Source: Ramazzottius varieornatus (taxonomy: Eukaryota > Tardigrada > Eutardigrada > Parachela > Ramazzottiidae). From it: a DNA stretch of 64,000 nt. The stretch is from assembly GCA_001949185.1 (NCBI GenBank), contig BDGG01000002.1, positions 7,406,772-7,470,771 of the forward strand, written 5' to 3'. The notes below the pieces were generated by a model, which saw nothing but the letters and a program-made list of their open reading frames with translations, was not told the origin of the DNA and did not search any database. The translations under genes and the position numbers were made by a program. This document shows, in pieces, positions 33,955-44,492 of the stretch; the first letter of the stretch is position 1; every line of letters starts with the position of its first letter.

Positions 33955-34511
33955 GTCCGAAGTCCAGCACGTGCGAAAAGCAATTGCTCAACGAGGGCCT
34001 AAAGATTAAAGACCAATAGGGTATTTACTCAAGCAAACGTTTCCTCTGATTACTGTGATAGCTAAACAGTTATCTAACTGGGAAGAATAACCGCAAGTAA
34101 AAAAATTGTACGGTGAAGTAAAGAAAGAACGTTTAGCTGAGATTTAACGAAGAAACTATAAAGCAGAGTTCTGGCAAAGCTCGTAGTGAAACATGATACT
34201 GCAAACCAAGGTTGAAGTAAAGTAAAGTGAGAACGGAATTCAGACCTTCGAAACATTTCGCGCGTTCCTCACATACGTAAGTGTACATGTAAGAGCCACT
34301 GTAAAACTAGGGAATGAATAAACGGCAAAAACAGCCGGACATAATCAGCTAAAATTTGTAAGATTGCGTCATTAGCGTGGACAATAGTAAGAATTTGCGT
34401 GAAAAGGATCGTCTTCTCCTTTCTCGACGGAACGCAGTCCACTTAGTCTGAGACCAGACAAACTAGAAAAAAAAACCGAAGAGCTCGATTACCACTCGAT
34501 TACCACTTGTG
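33955..34511. other. Convergent 3' flanks, no gene seen
   Basis: This is the spacer between CIAO3 (plus) and the small PPxY protein gene (minus). It is A-rich, and AATAAA-like strings at about 34315 may serve as polyadenylation signals. Confidence 0.35.
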
Positions 34512-35025
34512 TCACAGGTTTAGTTCTGTTGGAAACATACGGAATATCCAGACAAAGATCCAGGGCCAGAAGAGAAGGGTGATACAGCAGTGCAGACAAT
34601 GGTTCACTGAGCTATATCTGCGAACAGAAGTAAGACTGTTGCACTAGAAGAGTCCAGGAACATTTCTCGATGAAGGATGGGAAATAAAGAAGAGAGAGCT
34701 AACCTTTCGACCACTACAGTTCTGGTGGTCGTTGGTGGTGGAAGCATAGTCACCGTAACGACCTGAAGAAAGCGAAGCCAGTGTCAAGACAAAGATGTAA
34801 GAAGGTCCTTGGTTCACAATCTCGTACCTGAGGTCGTACCTGTGGATCCTGATAGCCATGTTGCGCGAACGCAGAGGAGATCGGAGGTGGCGGTGGTCCG
34901 TGCGTGGCTTGGCTGTTCAGATCTACGACAGGTCGATACTGCGTGTACTTCCCCGCATCTCCTGCACCATTCTGCGCAGCGAGTTTTCCAGCCAGTGCTT
35001 CCTCGTAAGTCGGAGGAGCTTCCAT
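34512..35025 (-). CDS. Small proline-rich PPxY protein with C-terminal membrane helix
   Basis: Exons 34840-35025, 34704-34762 and 34512-34617 join in phase to 116 aa. It begins MEAPPTYEEALAGK, a PPxY motif at residues 4-7 that typically binds WW domains of NEDD4-type ubiquitin ligases. A Pro/Gln-rich middle (GPPPPP) follows. After VVVERYSSVNH comes CLHCCITLLFWPWIFVWIF, one hydrophobic helix flanked by Cys-x-x-Cys-Cys, then a short polar end. The layout resembles BRI3/LITAF-like endosomal adaptors and other small PPxY tail-anchored proteins. Orthology is not claimed. Confidence 0.7.
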
Positions 35026-35783
35026 TTTCCTGTATCGAAGGAACGCACAAACGTTAATTCCGCACAGTCTCGCTAATAAGTATTAAGGAGCAATATGGAC
35101 AGTTTCAAGACTTCACCCAAGCTTCAAACTGTCCCATCTGGAAGGACACCTATTTGGACTTACCTCAGCTTACCTCAGCTGTTCCACTTCTTCAACTTCC
35201 CAGACGGAGCCTTAATGGTGAGTAGCTCCTTCGTCAGATACTGGATCCTTCCCCGAATCGACTCTTGGCACGTACGTCCGACTGAGAATGACGAATCCTT
35301 TCGGACTTCTTGAGGACAAAGTATGACACTCGGGTTGTGGTAGAACAGATGCCAGGTGGGTCTCAAAAGTACAGCTTACTGCTTCTCACGTAAAATCCGA
35401 ACAACGGCACTCAGGTAGCCTCGAGGATACCTAGAAGGCGAGAAGATGACGAACCTTCTGGTTGTAACGACAAACGTTTGGTAACGATATCGATAGAAAA
35501 TTTGATCTGCGAAATTGCGACGATGGAATAAAACAGTTAAAACAAATCCGACCAATGACTGACTGGGAAAGGCGGAGCTCCGTATACTACCCGTTGGCCA
35601 GGAACCCTGGAACAGCTGGCAGCCTTGGCACTTTGATCTCCATCTGTCTGCGAGAGGGAGAGTGGGACATCCTGGTCAACGGAGGTAAGTTCTGTTCCCA
35701 TTTTGATCCTTTTGCAGACTCTGTTAAGCTGTGCCAAAAGCTCGCAAGTCTTTAATTTCAGTATTACGATACGGTCGCAGATT
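35026..35783. other. Divergent spacer between PPxY gene and SLC22-type gene
   Basis: Open frames on the minus strand at 35175-35366 and 35537-35932 are antisense to the transporter's 5' region or carry no motif. This is presumably the promoter region of both genes. Confidence 0.4.
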
Positions 35784-38700
35784 ATGGACGAGGAACTAGC
35801 AGCCCCGCTTCGAAGTCGCGATCGTCGGGGTACAGAAGGAGCAGCTTCCGACAACTTCAACCGTCCGGCGCCGAAGAAGAGCGCTTTACGGGTTACCATC
35901 ACCGAGCCAATGGATTCCCTGCACCCCCGCAAGTCCTTCCGGGAGGAAAAGATGGCTGCCAGCGTGCGAGAACAACGAGATCGTCAGAAAGACGTCGGAG
36001 AATTGTTCGACGATGTGTCGCGGAAACTTGCTGGCGCACAGGGATCTTATCAGCTACGCATTGTCTTTCTGGTCGTACTTCCGCTCTTCCTGATTCTTTC
36101 CTTCGTCCAAAACGTGATTGTAAGTGTATTCTAAAATTTCTTTCTTTGGAAGAACCAAGGAAACTCCTTTGAATTTTATACGAACTATTTAAACGATTGG
36201 CGACACCAAGCATGTAGCTGTCGTGCACCTACAAACAGTGCCGTGGGTATGGTTAAGTTGTCTATGTATGCGGGTGCGCGAAAGTTGCGTCCGTTTTGTT
36301 GATCGTGTATTTCCAACAGGTGTTTTCGATGAATTCTCCGGCCAACTACTGGTGTCACGTCGCTGAGCTAAACATCCACCGACAAACTGATTTGAACTCC
36401 TCCACGTCTATCGTTGTCAATGAGAAAGATCGGGAGAAGCTGATGCCATGGGACTTGTTCGCTGATCCACCCGGACATTCTTCCTGCCTGATGTACGACG
36501 TCAACTACACCCACCTCTTTCTACAAAACGATCGGGACTTCAATAAGCTGGTCAAGTACCTCAATAGCTCCGTCAAGAACAATAAGACGCACTCCCACAC
36601 CGTCACCAGATGTCAACATGGCTGGGACTACATCACGCTCCAGCACGATGCCAGCATCGTCACGGAGTGGAACTTGGTGTGCGACTCGGAGAGCCTGCTG
36701 ACCATCGCCACGGTTTTCACGACGATCGCTGGCATCATCGGGCTGCTGACGGCAGGGTATATTGCTGATCGATGGGGAAGAAAGCCCACGTTCTTCGTTT
36801 TCTTCGCCGTTATGCTGGTCTTTTCGCTGTCTTGGGCTTTCGTGCCAACTTTTGCCGGGTTCGTCTGCTTGGCAGTCCTCTACTCTTTCGGAAGCCAGCC
36901 CTTGTATCACATTCTGTACACTATCGGTATGAAACCAATTTATCTACGGTATTTTTTTCTGGGTTCCTTTAACATATGGCTTTTGTCAAACGTAAACTTT
37001 AGAGGTTTGACAATCACAAATTTTGTACTGACGCACCTGCGTACTTCCGTCTATTACTGTGTGTACGAGTGCTTGTATGCAGGTGTTCACAAACTGGGCT
37101 TATTTTGTTTGCCGGCTTTCTGTCGTCTTGCTGATCGATCATTATATTTTTGTAGCTGTGGAGATGCTGACTTCAAAGTCCCGACTCCGAATGGCCGTGT
37201 GGATGAGCATCTTTTACGCTGTCGGAGCGATGCTCTTCACCCTGGTGGCCTACTTCGTCCGACATTGGCGCACCCAAAGTCTCTACGGGACTGCCCCGTT
37301 CTTCCTCATCTACGTCTACGTTCTTTTCCTTCCCGAGTCACCGCGATGGCTTCTAGTCCATGAAAAGTTCGAGCAGGTGGAAACCTACTTGCGACGAGTA
37401 GCTGCCACCAACGGAGCGCAGTTCGACGAGACCTGTGAAGCCAAGCTGAAGATGATCTTTGTCCAGTGCCAACGAGAAGTCCATCTCGTCCAAGAAGACA
37501 AGGCACTCGTACCTCAATTAACTCTTTTGAAATATCTCAACGAACGTTGTGAACATGACTCCCTTTTCAGGATTCCTTCTTACGTCGAGCGTCCTGGACA
37601 AAGCTCTTCCTGACAGTCCCGATGCGCCGAAAGACTCTCCTTCTCACCTACCTCATGATCACCCTTCAGATTACCTACGGAGGTCTCCGCAGCTTCACAC
37701 CGGCTGACGAACTGGGCGGGACTGACCGATACTTCGCCTACTTCATCGGGTATCTGGTCGAGATTCCTGGCTACGCCCTCGCTCTTCTCGTCTGCGATCG
37801 CTATGGTCGACGCGTCAGTATCCTGATCTTCTTCCTGGCGGCCTTCGTTACCTGCATGATCACCCTGGCATTCCCTTCTAAGAACGCCGAATACTTCTGG
37901 GGTATCATTTGCGTGTTCTTTATCGCTAGGTTGTTCATTGCAGCTGCGTATGTCGTGGGCGAATTGCTGATGTACGAAACCTTTCCGACCATCATTCGCC
38001 TTCAAGGTGAGGATAAGTATCCAACCTTTCAATTTTTTCTAGTTGCGTTTAGTTGAGAGAAACAACAAAGTTGACATCAGAATTTTAAAACTAAAACGGG
38101 AGGCCGGTATACGGAACTTACAAGATCGTCATTTCGAGTGGCGCACCCTCCCTGCCAGTGACAGCAGCAACGTGCGCCACTTAAGTTGACGATCTTGTGC
38201 GTTTCTTTTGTCGGCCTTTCAAACGATGCAACGGGTAGAAGATTAGAAACATCGAAACGAAGAACCAGAATAGGAAATGAGTAAAATCTAGAAAGAAATA
38301 AGAGGGAATGACGCTGACTGTTATTTCAGGTGTGGCTTTCGTCGAGTCCATCAGTTACATCTTCTGGTTCCTCGGACCCGTCATCGTCGACCTCAAGTCC
38401 CACAGTGAAGCTTTACCGTTGGTCATCTTCGGGTGTATGGCTCTGATCGCAATGGTGTGCGTCTTCGTGCTGCCCGAGACGGTCAGCACGGCCTTGCCGG
38501 AAACGGTCGAAGAGGCTGACATGCGCGGTGTCCTGTTCCGACAAGCAGTAAACATGCGGATGCCCAGCATGAGGTATCGAAGCAAGAAGAGCTCGGTCGA
38601 TCGTTCGCCGGTGGTCAGCTACACCAAAAAACGTGGCGGCAGTGGTGGTGGTGGTGGTTATACAGATATTCCACAACGGTTCAAGGTACTTTTGAACATT

Positions 38701-39244
38701 TGGGATTCGGCAAATACGTTTGAACAGATCGTTCTTCCAGGTTGCGCATACTTCTAACCGATAACACCAGAAACGAGAAACGTGCGCCACTTGGAGAGGA
38801 TCGACCTGGATCTTTTCTAATTGGCGCACGTCTACCGTGATATCGGCTGGAAGCGTGCGCCGCTTGGAAATACGACCTGACCGAGTTTCGTTGCCGAGCT
38901 TCCGTTTCATATGAAGAGCGAACTTCAAAGTGACAGTCGTGATGTTTTCTCAGCCTCAAGCGGAACCTGCGCGGGAAGCGAACGGAGCACCAGCTGGCCG
39001 TCACGCTCGTACCATCGAAGAACCTGATCAGTCCGCTAACGCTGGAGCAGCTCCACCCGTCCCTTTAGCGTACTCTGATCGTCCTGTGGGCCCGAGTCTG
39101 GTTCAAGTTACGGAACTAGAGCGAGCTCGGGCTAGTTTGAAGCATGTGCGCAAGCGAAGTCCAGTGCCTGCCGCGCGGAAGCCGGATGTGACCGCGGACG
39201 CGAAAGAGGATCGGGTCACTCCCCAGAAGGCCGATTTCTACTAA
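35784..39244 (+). CDS. SLC22-family organic ion transporter (MFS)
   Basis: Six exons: 35784-36119, 36320-36926, 37156-37508, 37571-38006, 38330-38685 and 38954-39244, giving 792 aa. It is a 12-helix plasma-membrane transporter of organic cations, anions or zwitterions; the substrate cannot be told. TM1 is at LRIVFLVVLPLFLILSFVQN. The large glycosylated extracellular loop has CQHGWDYI and WNLVCDSESLLT. MFS loop motifs are GYIADRWGRKPTF and VCDRYGRRV. The central signature LPESPRWLL and C-terminal LPETVSTALPETVEE are typical of SLC22. It is longer than the usual 550 aa: about 90 residues precede TM1 and about 160 follow TM12, including GGSGGGGGYTD and a Pro/Ala-rich end. Hairpin repeats lie in the last two introns. 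Confidence 0.9.
38099..38220. repeat. Intronic hairpin repeat, copy 9 (GGCCT-ended type)
   Basis: AAGATCGTCATTTCGAGTGG and CCACTTAAGTTGACGATCTT are the inner arms. Outer ends AGGCCGG and TCGGCCT are also complementary. It lies in intron 38007-38329 of the SLC22 gene. Confidence 0.85.
38712..38904. repeat. Intronic hairpin repeat, copy 10 (double unit)
   Basis: An eroded left arm (CAGATCGTTCTTCCAGGTTG) and GTGCGCCACTTGGAG form one unit. TTGGCGCACG with GTGCGCCGCTTGG forms a second. It ends GACCGAGTTTCGTTGCCGAG. It lies in the last SLC22 intron (38686-38953). Confidence 0.8.
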
Positions 39245-39868
39245 GCCTATGCGGAACTTTCTTGAATTGTATGTTCGTCTTTCCGCTCTTGTAGTATTAC
39301 TGATGATCTTGCGAGTTGTGATCTTGGAAGAGTGCTCCGCCTTTTGTACTGTAATGAACCCCGTTCCTTTTCCCCGGTATCTTGACAGTTGTGACCACTT
39401 TGGAGTCCTTCGTTTATTGAGAGCGCATATCTTTTGGAAAGATTTTTATCTATTGATGTTTCCTCTTGATCTTCGAGACGATATTTCGGTCAGCAAAATT
39501 TGTGCATCTTCAGGTGGTGTTGGCCGTCTCGAGTATGTACTGCACGTCGAAGTGTGATAAGATGAATTAGGAGGGGCAAATTAACGAGGTCGAAGGTCGG
39601 TTTATACCCACTCGACTTCCCTAGCACGCTCTATACTTTGTTGCGTTTGCATTCTGGTAGTTGCCTCTGGCTACAACTGTTTGTCGTGCTTCTGTTGGGA
39701 GTTTTCGACTTGTGGTTTCATCGTCGTCCGGATTTCTTGTTTCTAACTTCTCCGACATCGCCAGGTGCGTAAGTATTGCACAGAATTCCTGGGCGAGCGG
39801 TGTTCGTTCAACAAGTTTTCACGTACAATTGTTTCTGAACTCCAGATGGGACAAGTGAATCACTCAAG
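39245..39868. other. 5' region of the LigB-like gene
   Basis: A donor (GCCAG|GTGCGTAAG, about 39768) and an acceptor (CTCCAG|ATGGG, 39845) suggest a spliced 5' leader. Directly after the acceptor a 10-codon uORF starts with ATGGGACAA (39846) and overlaps the main ATG at 39869 in another frame. No in-frame ATG exists in the upstream exon, although its frame is open and hydrophobic (LFVVLLLGVF). Confidence 0.45.
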
Positions 39869-40894
39869 ATGTGGTTAGCCCAAAGAGGATTCTACGTGAA
39901 ATGGAGTCAGCTTCTTCTTCCTACACTTTTCGCTACTGTCTGGCACACAAACTACCACAGTGTGAACGCGGAAGTTGTTGCTGCATTCGTCGTTCCTCAC
40001 GGAGGAGTGGCTCTGGATCCATCGCACACCAACTTCACCAACTCGACCGACCAGCAGCTGGCCGACGCACTTCATGAAAACCTGATGAATCTTAGCCAGG
40101 ACGTTGCAGACCAAAATCCAGACATCATCTTCTTCAGCACACCTCATGGAATATCAGACATGGACCGCTTCCTCATTTATCTCAACGAGAAAGCCGCCGG
40201 CGTAACCTACGCCGATCACTGCCAAAGCAAGAACTGCGCCTTCAATTTGAACATAAGCCTCGCTGCAAACGAAAGCCTCAATCTTGTTCACCACCTGAAG
40301 AAAAGCCATAGGGTTTCCGGTGTCAGCACCTTCGGTCCACCAGCTGGTTCCTCATCCCCAAGGATCCGTCTTACCTCGGATAGCGCTGACCAATCGTTCG
40401 ACCAGACCGCCATTCCTCTTCGATGGGGCGAAATCATCCCTTTGTATTTCATACCTAAGAACCAGAATCGGAAGTTCATCATCCTGTCACATCCAAGTCG
40501 CCGTTATAGCCATTCGGAAAGCATGATTCCCGAGTTGCTTCATCTGGGTCGCTCGCTGTATCTCCGGCTGAGTCATCTGAAAGAGCGGGTGGCTGTGATT
40601 ATCTCAGCGGATTTGGCTCATACTCATCAGAAAGACGGACCGTACGGGTACTCGCCTTCCGCTCAGCCGTTCGACGATGCGGTGGGTACCTGGCTAAAGA
40701 CCTTGGATGCGACGTCTTTGCTGCAGACGGCAGCTGGGTACGTCAACGAAGCCCTTTCTTGTGGGTATACGGGACTGGTGATGCTGCATGGAATGCTATC
40801 GGAAGGCGGGCTAAAACGATGGACACCGAAGTTACTCATCAATGGCCACCCGACTTATTTCGGAATGGCATTGGCTAGTATGAAGCGCTCTTGA
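39869..40894 (+). CDS. Secreted LigB/MEMO-fold protein (class III extradiol dioxygenase-like)
   Basis: An uninterrupted CDS of 341 aa. A hydrophobic N-terminal stretch (WSQLLLPTLFATVW) ending near VNA-EVV looks like a signal peptide. Then come VVPHGGVALDPSH, FFSTPHGISDMDRF, FIILSHPSRRY and ISADLAHTHQKDGPYGYSP with QPFDDAVGTWL. The last block is the SxDLxHxxxxxGPYG signature of LigB-type dioxygenases and MEMO-like proteins. It ends NGHPTYFGMALASM, which resembles the family's PxYFGMxxA end. The two His of PHGG and TPHG could be metal ligands; the glutamate expected just before PxYFG appears to be His. Four or more N-glycosylation sequons (NFT, NLS, NIS, NES) fit secretion. Catalysis is unproven. 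The intronless CDS and bacterial-like family raise the possibility of transfer. Confidence 0.7.
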   Translation: MWLAQRGFYVKWSQLLLPTLFATVWHTNYHSVNAEVVAAFVVPHGGVALDPSHTNFTNSTDQQLADALHENLMNLSQDVADQNPDIIFFSTPHGISDMDRFLIYLNEKAAGVTYADHCQSKNCAFNLNISLAANESLNLVHHLKKSHRVSGVSTFGPPAGSSSPRIRLTSDSADQSFDQTAIPLRWGEIIPLYFIPKNQNRKFIILSHPSRRYSHSESMIPELLHLGRSLYLRLSHLKERVAVIISADLAHTHQKDGPYGYSPSAQPFDDAVGTWLKTLDATSLLQTAAGYVNEALSCGYTGLVMLHGMLSEGGLKRWTPKLLINGHPTYFGMALASMKRS

Positions 40895-41256
40895 AAGAAA
40901 AGCTGTTGCTCAAATGCGATATCGAAGAACTCGTTTTATGGTCCGAGTGGTACGAATCTGGACCTTTTGGAGTCTGCAATTTTGCATCTTGATTCCCGAA
41001 GCGAGTTAGATCATATAACTGGTTATTTTAACGCGATTTTTCAATCTGAAGATTATTGAGTTCTAAGTTAAGAGTGTCGACAAGTGCAGTACAATGAATA
41101 TACAGCAACCAGACAGAAAACTAGTCTGGAAAGTGGGAAAAAATGTGACAAGAAAGTCTAAAACAGACTTTGGTAATTCAAAGGTACAAACTTCATCAAC
41201 ACAATCCGGATAACTGCTTTCCGAGATTCTCCGATGAAAAGATTTGTTTCGTTCTC
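40895..41256. other. Convergent 3' flanks, no gene seen
   Basis: This is the spacer between the LigB-like gene (plus) and the MYND/SET gene (minus). ATGAATATACAGC and neighbouring A/T-rich sequence may hold the polyadenylation signals. Confidence 0.35.
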
Positions 41257-43266
41257 TTACTGGGCCGAACTTTGGGTGGACTGATTCTGCGCCATGAACC
41301 GTTTATACGACTCTTCGTCAACCACAGACAGAATAGTATCCAGGTACTTGAACTCTTCCTGCACCTTCCTCAGTTCATTCAAGATTCCACCTTCGTCCTC
41401 CTCGCCATAGGTCGAGATGTAAAAGTTGATGCCATACTCCACAATGGCCTTACCTTCATCGCGCACCTTGTTCGCCGCCGCGTACTTGGCCTTCTTCCAC
41501 AAAGCCTGCGCCACTTCGATGGCGCACTGACCAACCCAGTCATACTTGCTAAACGCTACCAAACAGCGATTGAAAGGGAGTCTAAAGGCCGGAATTAGTT
41601 CTTGTGTCATCGGCTTCAAATACTTCCAGGCTTCAATATACTCTTCTGAGAAGAAATGCGTGTCTGCCATTTCGAAACAGCAACACAGACGGTAGATGTT
41701 GACTGGATGAATGAATTTACTCTCTTCCATGGCCTTCAACATGTCACGTTTCCGATCCATGTCAGGCGACGTGCCACCCGGCGTGGAAGGAAAGCAAGCG
41801 ACGAAGCCTTCTGTCTGACGAAGCGTGTAAGCTTTCTCGTATTTCTTGCCTAGTTCTTCATACTCTTTCTTGGCTGCCTCGAGGTTTTCGGCGGTGCTGG
41901 GAACTCCGCAAGACTTACAGGGAAGGAACGCTCTGTTGTCTGTAGGGATGGCTGCGGTGCAGTTCTCTGTTTTGCATTTCATCGGTTTCAACTCCGCCTC
42001 ATACTCGTCGGTGCAGAGGGTACACTCACAGGACTTGCCAAACTGCTTCCAGGTCTCGGTGCTTCGGAAATGGTTCGTGAAGGGACGCATGAAGTACAGC
42101 CACTGGGTGTACCGTAGATCGCCCAAACCTCAATAAGAGACACATCCATTTAGACGGAGTGATGTATGGGACGGGAGCACATGATTTGAATGTAATCGTT
42201 TTCCCAAGTGGCGCGCACCTTAAGCTCATACCGATACAAACGTGCGCTACCTGAGATAACCCTTATGTTCGATTCATTTGTGGACGTCCCGAATGTCTGT
42301 TGTCGCCGTACGCAGTTTTGACTGTACGTGACAGGAAGTTTAGGCCTTTTTCTCAAGAGCAAAGGTGGAAAAAGATGGTGAAACTGGATTTTACCTGTGT
42401 AGTTTGGAATATCTTCGACCGCTTTCATCATCATCGTTTTTCCTATAAAGAAAGCACGGCTCAGTAAACCGAACCTGGCAATTCGAGAGTTAACACCAAT
42501 CGCTACCTTTGTTCAGCCAGATAGGACCCACATTGACGTCGCAGCGATGTTGCATGAAAGGAACCTCCAGGTACATGCCCAGACCGATCTCGTGGTCCAG
42601 CGTGTAGCACAAGTACATCATCTTGAAGACGATCTCGCTGATGTCGTCGAAGAACTCCGCCACCTCAGTAAGTGGTACGTTCAGAGCAACCGACACCAGC
42701 TTCTGAACGTAGCTTTGGAACCACATACGGTACTGTCCTCGTCTCAATTCAGGCGGCTCCATCGCCGCGAAGACTTCTTCCGCTGACGTGCCATCCACGC
42801 CCGGGTGTGTCTCCGGAATGCCTAACTTGCGCTTGTTCCACACCATCAAGGCCAACTGTACAGCTGCCAAGAACTGCCGTCTGTATTGATCATCAGCCAT
42901 GCAGTTACAGGAGTCGTGTAGTTTGGTCTCCCATTGCTTCATCAGGCGGCCTAACATGGCGCAGTGATGCTTGTGTTGTCCTTCGGTCCAAAATGTCGTC
43001 TGGCAGTCTTTACTGCAGAATACGCACGAACGACAGCCTGAGCATAGACGAATCTTGCCTCCTTCGGGAAGATCCCTCTTCAGGACAAAGCACTGAGCGC
43101 AGGTCATGTCGCGGAGTGGAGTCATCATTGTCCACACCCATGGCTCTGATGTGAAGACCGTCGTCCCGGCTTTGATGAAACGTGATGGTGCTGCTGGAGT
43201 AACTGCTGTCATGTCTTCCTCAGTAACATCCGCTGAAGCCTCTACATCCTCCGACTCAAACGTATG
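41257..43266 (-). CDS. SMYD-like MYND-finger/SET protein, 5' end unresolved
   Basis: Exons 42507-43266, 42395-42442 and 41257-42128 join in phase, encoding about 560 aa. The MYND finger CAQCFVLKRDLPEGG..CSGCRSCVFCSKDC..HKHHC is complete. Flanking SET segments are present: an N-lobe with FIKAGTTVFTSEPWVW and a post-SET cysteine cluster WKQFGKSCECTLC. A helical C-terminal TPR-like domain ends the protein. The SET core is divergent: the usual NHSCxPN is represented at best by QHRCDVNVGP and no clear NxxR/GEExxxxY block was seen. Methyltransferase activity is therefore doubtful. No ATG opens the first exon, so an upstream exon must supply the start, perhaps near 43384-43440. Hairpin copy 11 is in an intron. 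Confidence 0.8.
42190..42262. repeat. Intronic hairpin repeat, copy 11
   Basis: TTTTCCCAAGTGGCGCGCAC pairs imperfectly with CGTGCGCTACCTGAG in the MYND/SET intron 42129-42394. Confidence 0.75.
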
Positions 43267-43873
43267 CTGAAAGACAACCGAAACAGAGGGAAGCTTAGAC
43301 TTCTGAAAGCGCAGCACGCAGAAGCTCGAATTAAGGCGTCCACCGGCTCCGTGAGAAACAAACCGTACAAACTTACCTGTCAGGCGTGTTCACCGTCCGA
43401 AAGTACCACAGCTTCTTCTACTTCACGCACAGCTCCCGAAAATTCACTTGTCGAATGGCGGACAGCGATAAAGCTAAAAACTTGGATGCTATGGAAGCAT
43501 CCGGTGATCAACGATAAGAACGGAAGAAACCAAAACAAAGAAGCTAAACTAATACTCGACCATCAAAATCTCCACCAAAATTACCACCCCGGGGTAGCAC
43601 CTGTACTGCATGGGTCAATCAACTGATCTAATCAGGATACGATCTGTTATTTCGTCACGGAGTTTGCGATTTCGGAATTTCCCCTGAAAACCTGGGTTAT
43701 AGTGGTTATATTAGGGCTAGGTGCCCTCTTCAGAATCATTCAAAAGCAGAAGGTCATCCGAAATTTTTGGAAATTGTTCCCTTTTTCGTCCGATTTCCTC
43801 GAGATTCTTTGCCGCCGCCGCTTAGTTTTTCTGATACCATTGAACCTCGGAGCTATTCTGGACAAAGGGGAGA
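43267..43873. other. Divergent spacer, probable promoter and 5' exon of the MYND/SET gene
   Basis: A minus-strand donor (CTGACAG|GTAAGT, about 43376) marks a likely non-resolved first exon of the MYND/SET gene. UBL5 starts at 43874 on the plus strand. Confidence 0.4.
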
Positions 43874-44271
43874 ATGATCGAGATCACCTGTAACGACCGG
43901 TTGGGGAAGAAGATTCGTGTTAAGTGCAAGTAGGTTGTTTGAATGCGGCTCTCATGTAACGCTGTATCATCGTAGACTCGTTTGCTAATTATGGTGCTTA
44001 CGGTTTCCAGCTCTGATGACACCGTTGGAGATCTCAAGAAGCTGATATCTGCACAAACAGGAACACACTGGGAGAAGATCGTCTTGAAGAAATGGTACAC
44101 TATCTACAAAGACCATATCACACTGGAAGATTGTAAGTCGACGACATGTACTATAATATCATTACGTGCTTTCATCGCATTACCAGAACCTACGAAATGT
44201 CTTCTTCATCTGTGTTGCTTGTCGTAGATGAGATACACGACGGGATGAATTTGGAGCTTTATTACCAGTAA
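43874..44271 (+). CDS. UBL5: Ubiquitin-like protein 5 (Hub1)
   Basis: Exons 43874-43929, 44011-44132 and 44228-44271 give exactly 73 aa, the invariant UBL5 length. It starts [19 protein letters not shown], continues [15 protein letters not shown] and [19 protein letters not shown], and ends [14 protein letters not shown]. The C-terminal di-Tyr plus one residue replaces the di-Gly of ubiquitin, so it is not conjugated. Hub1/UBL5 binds the splicing factor Snu66/SART1 and affects 5' splice-site use. It is in the nucleus and cytoplasm. Confidence 0.97.
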
Positions 44272-44492
44272 CTGAGTTCGTGGTGGAAGTCGTTGTGCGG
44301 CTATACTGACGGCATATTCATCCACCTCCGGTCGCAGAATACCATATACAGTACCTCCACCTCATCAAGCAGTGCCTGTCTGTCATATCATCTGAAGCGG
44401 GGTTTACATCTCAGAGTCACGTTATACCGTTTTGAGAATATCGTTTTGCTCGCGGTTTTGTATGAATTTCAGTTGTGGAGAGTTTTATCCTC

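Noticed and set aside
35537..35932. A 131-codon minus-strand frame over the SLC22 first exon
   Set aside because: It is antisense to a well-supported coding exon and has no motif of its own.
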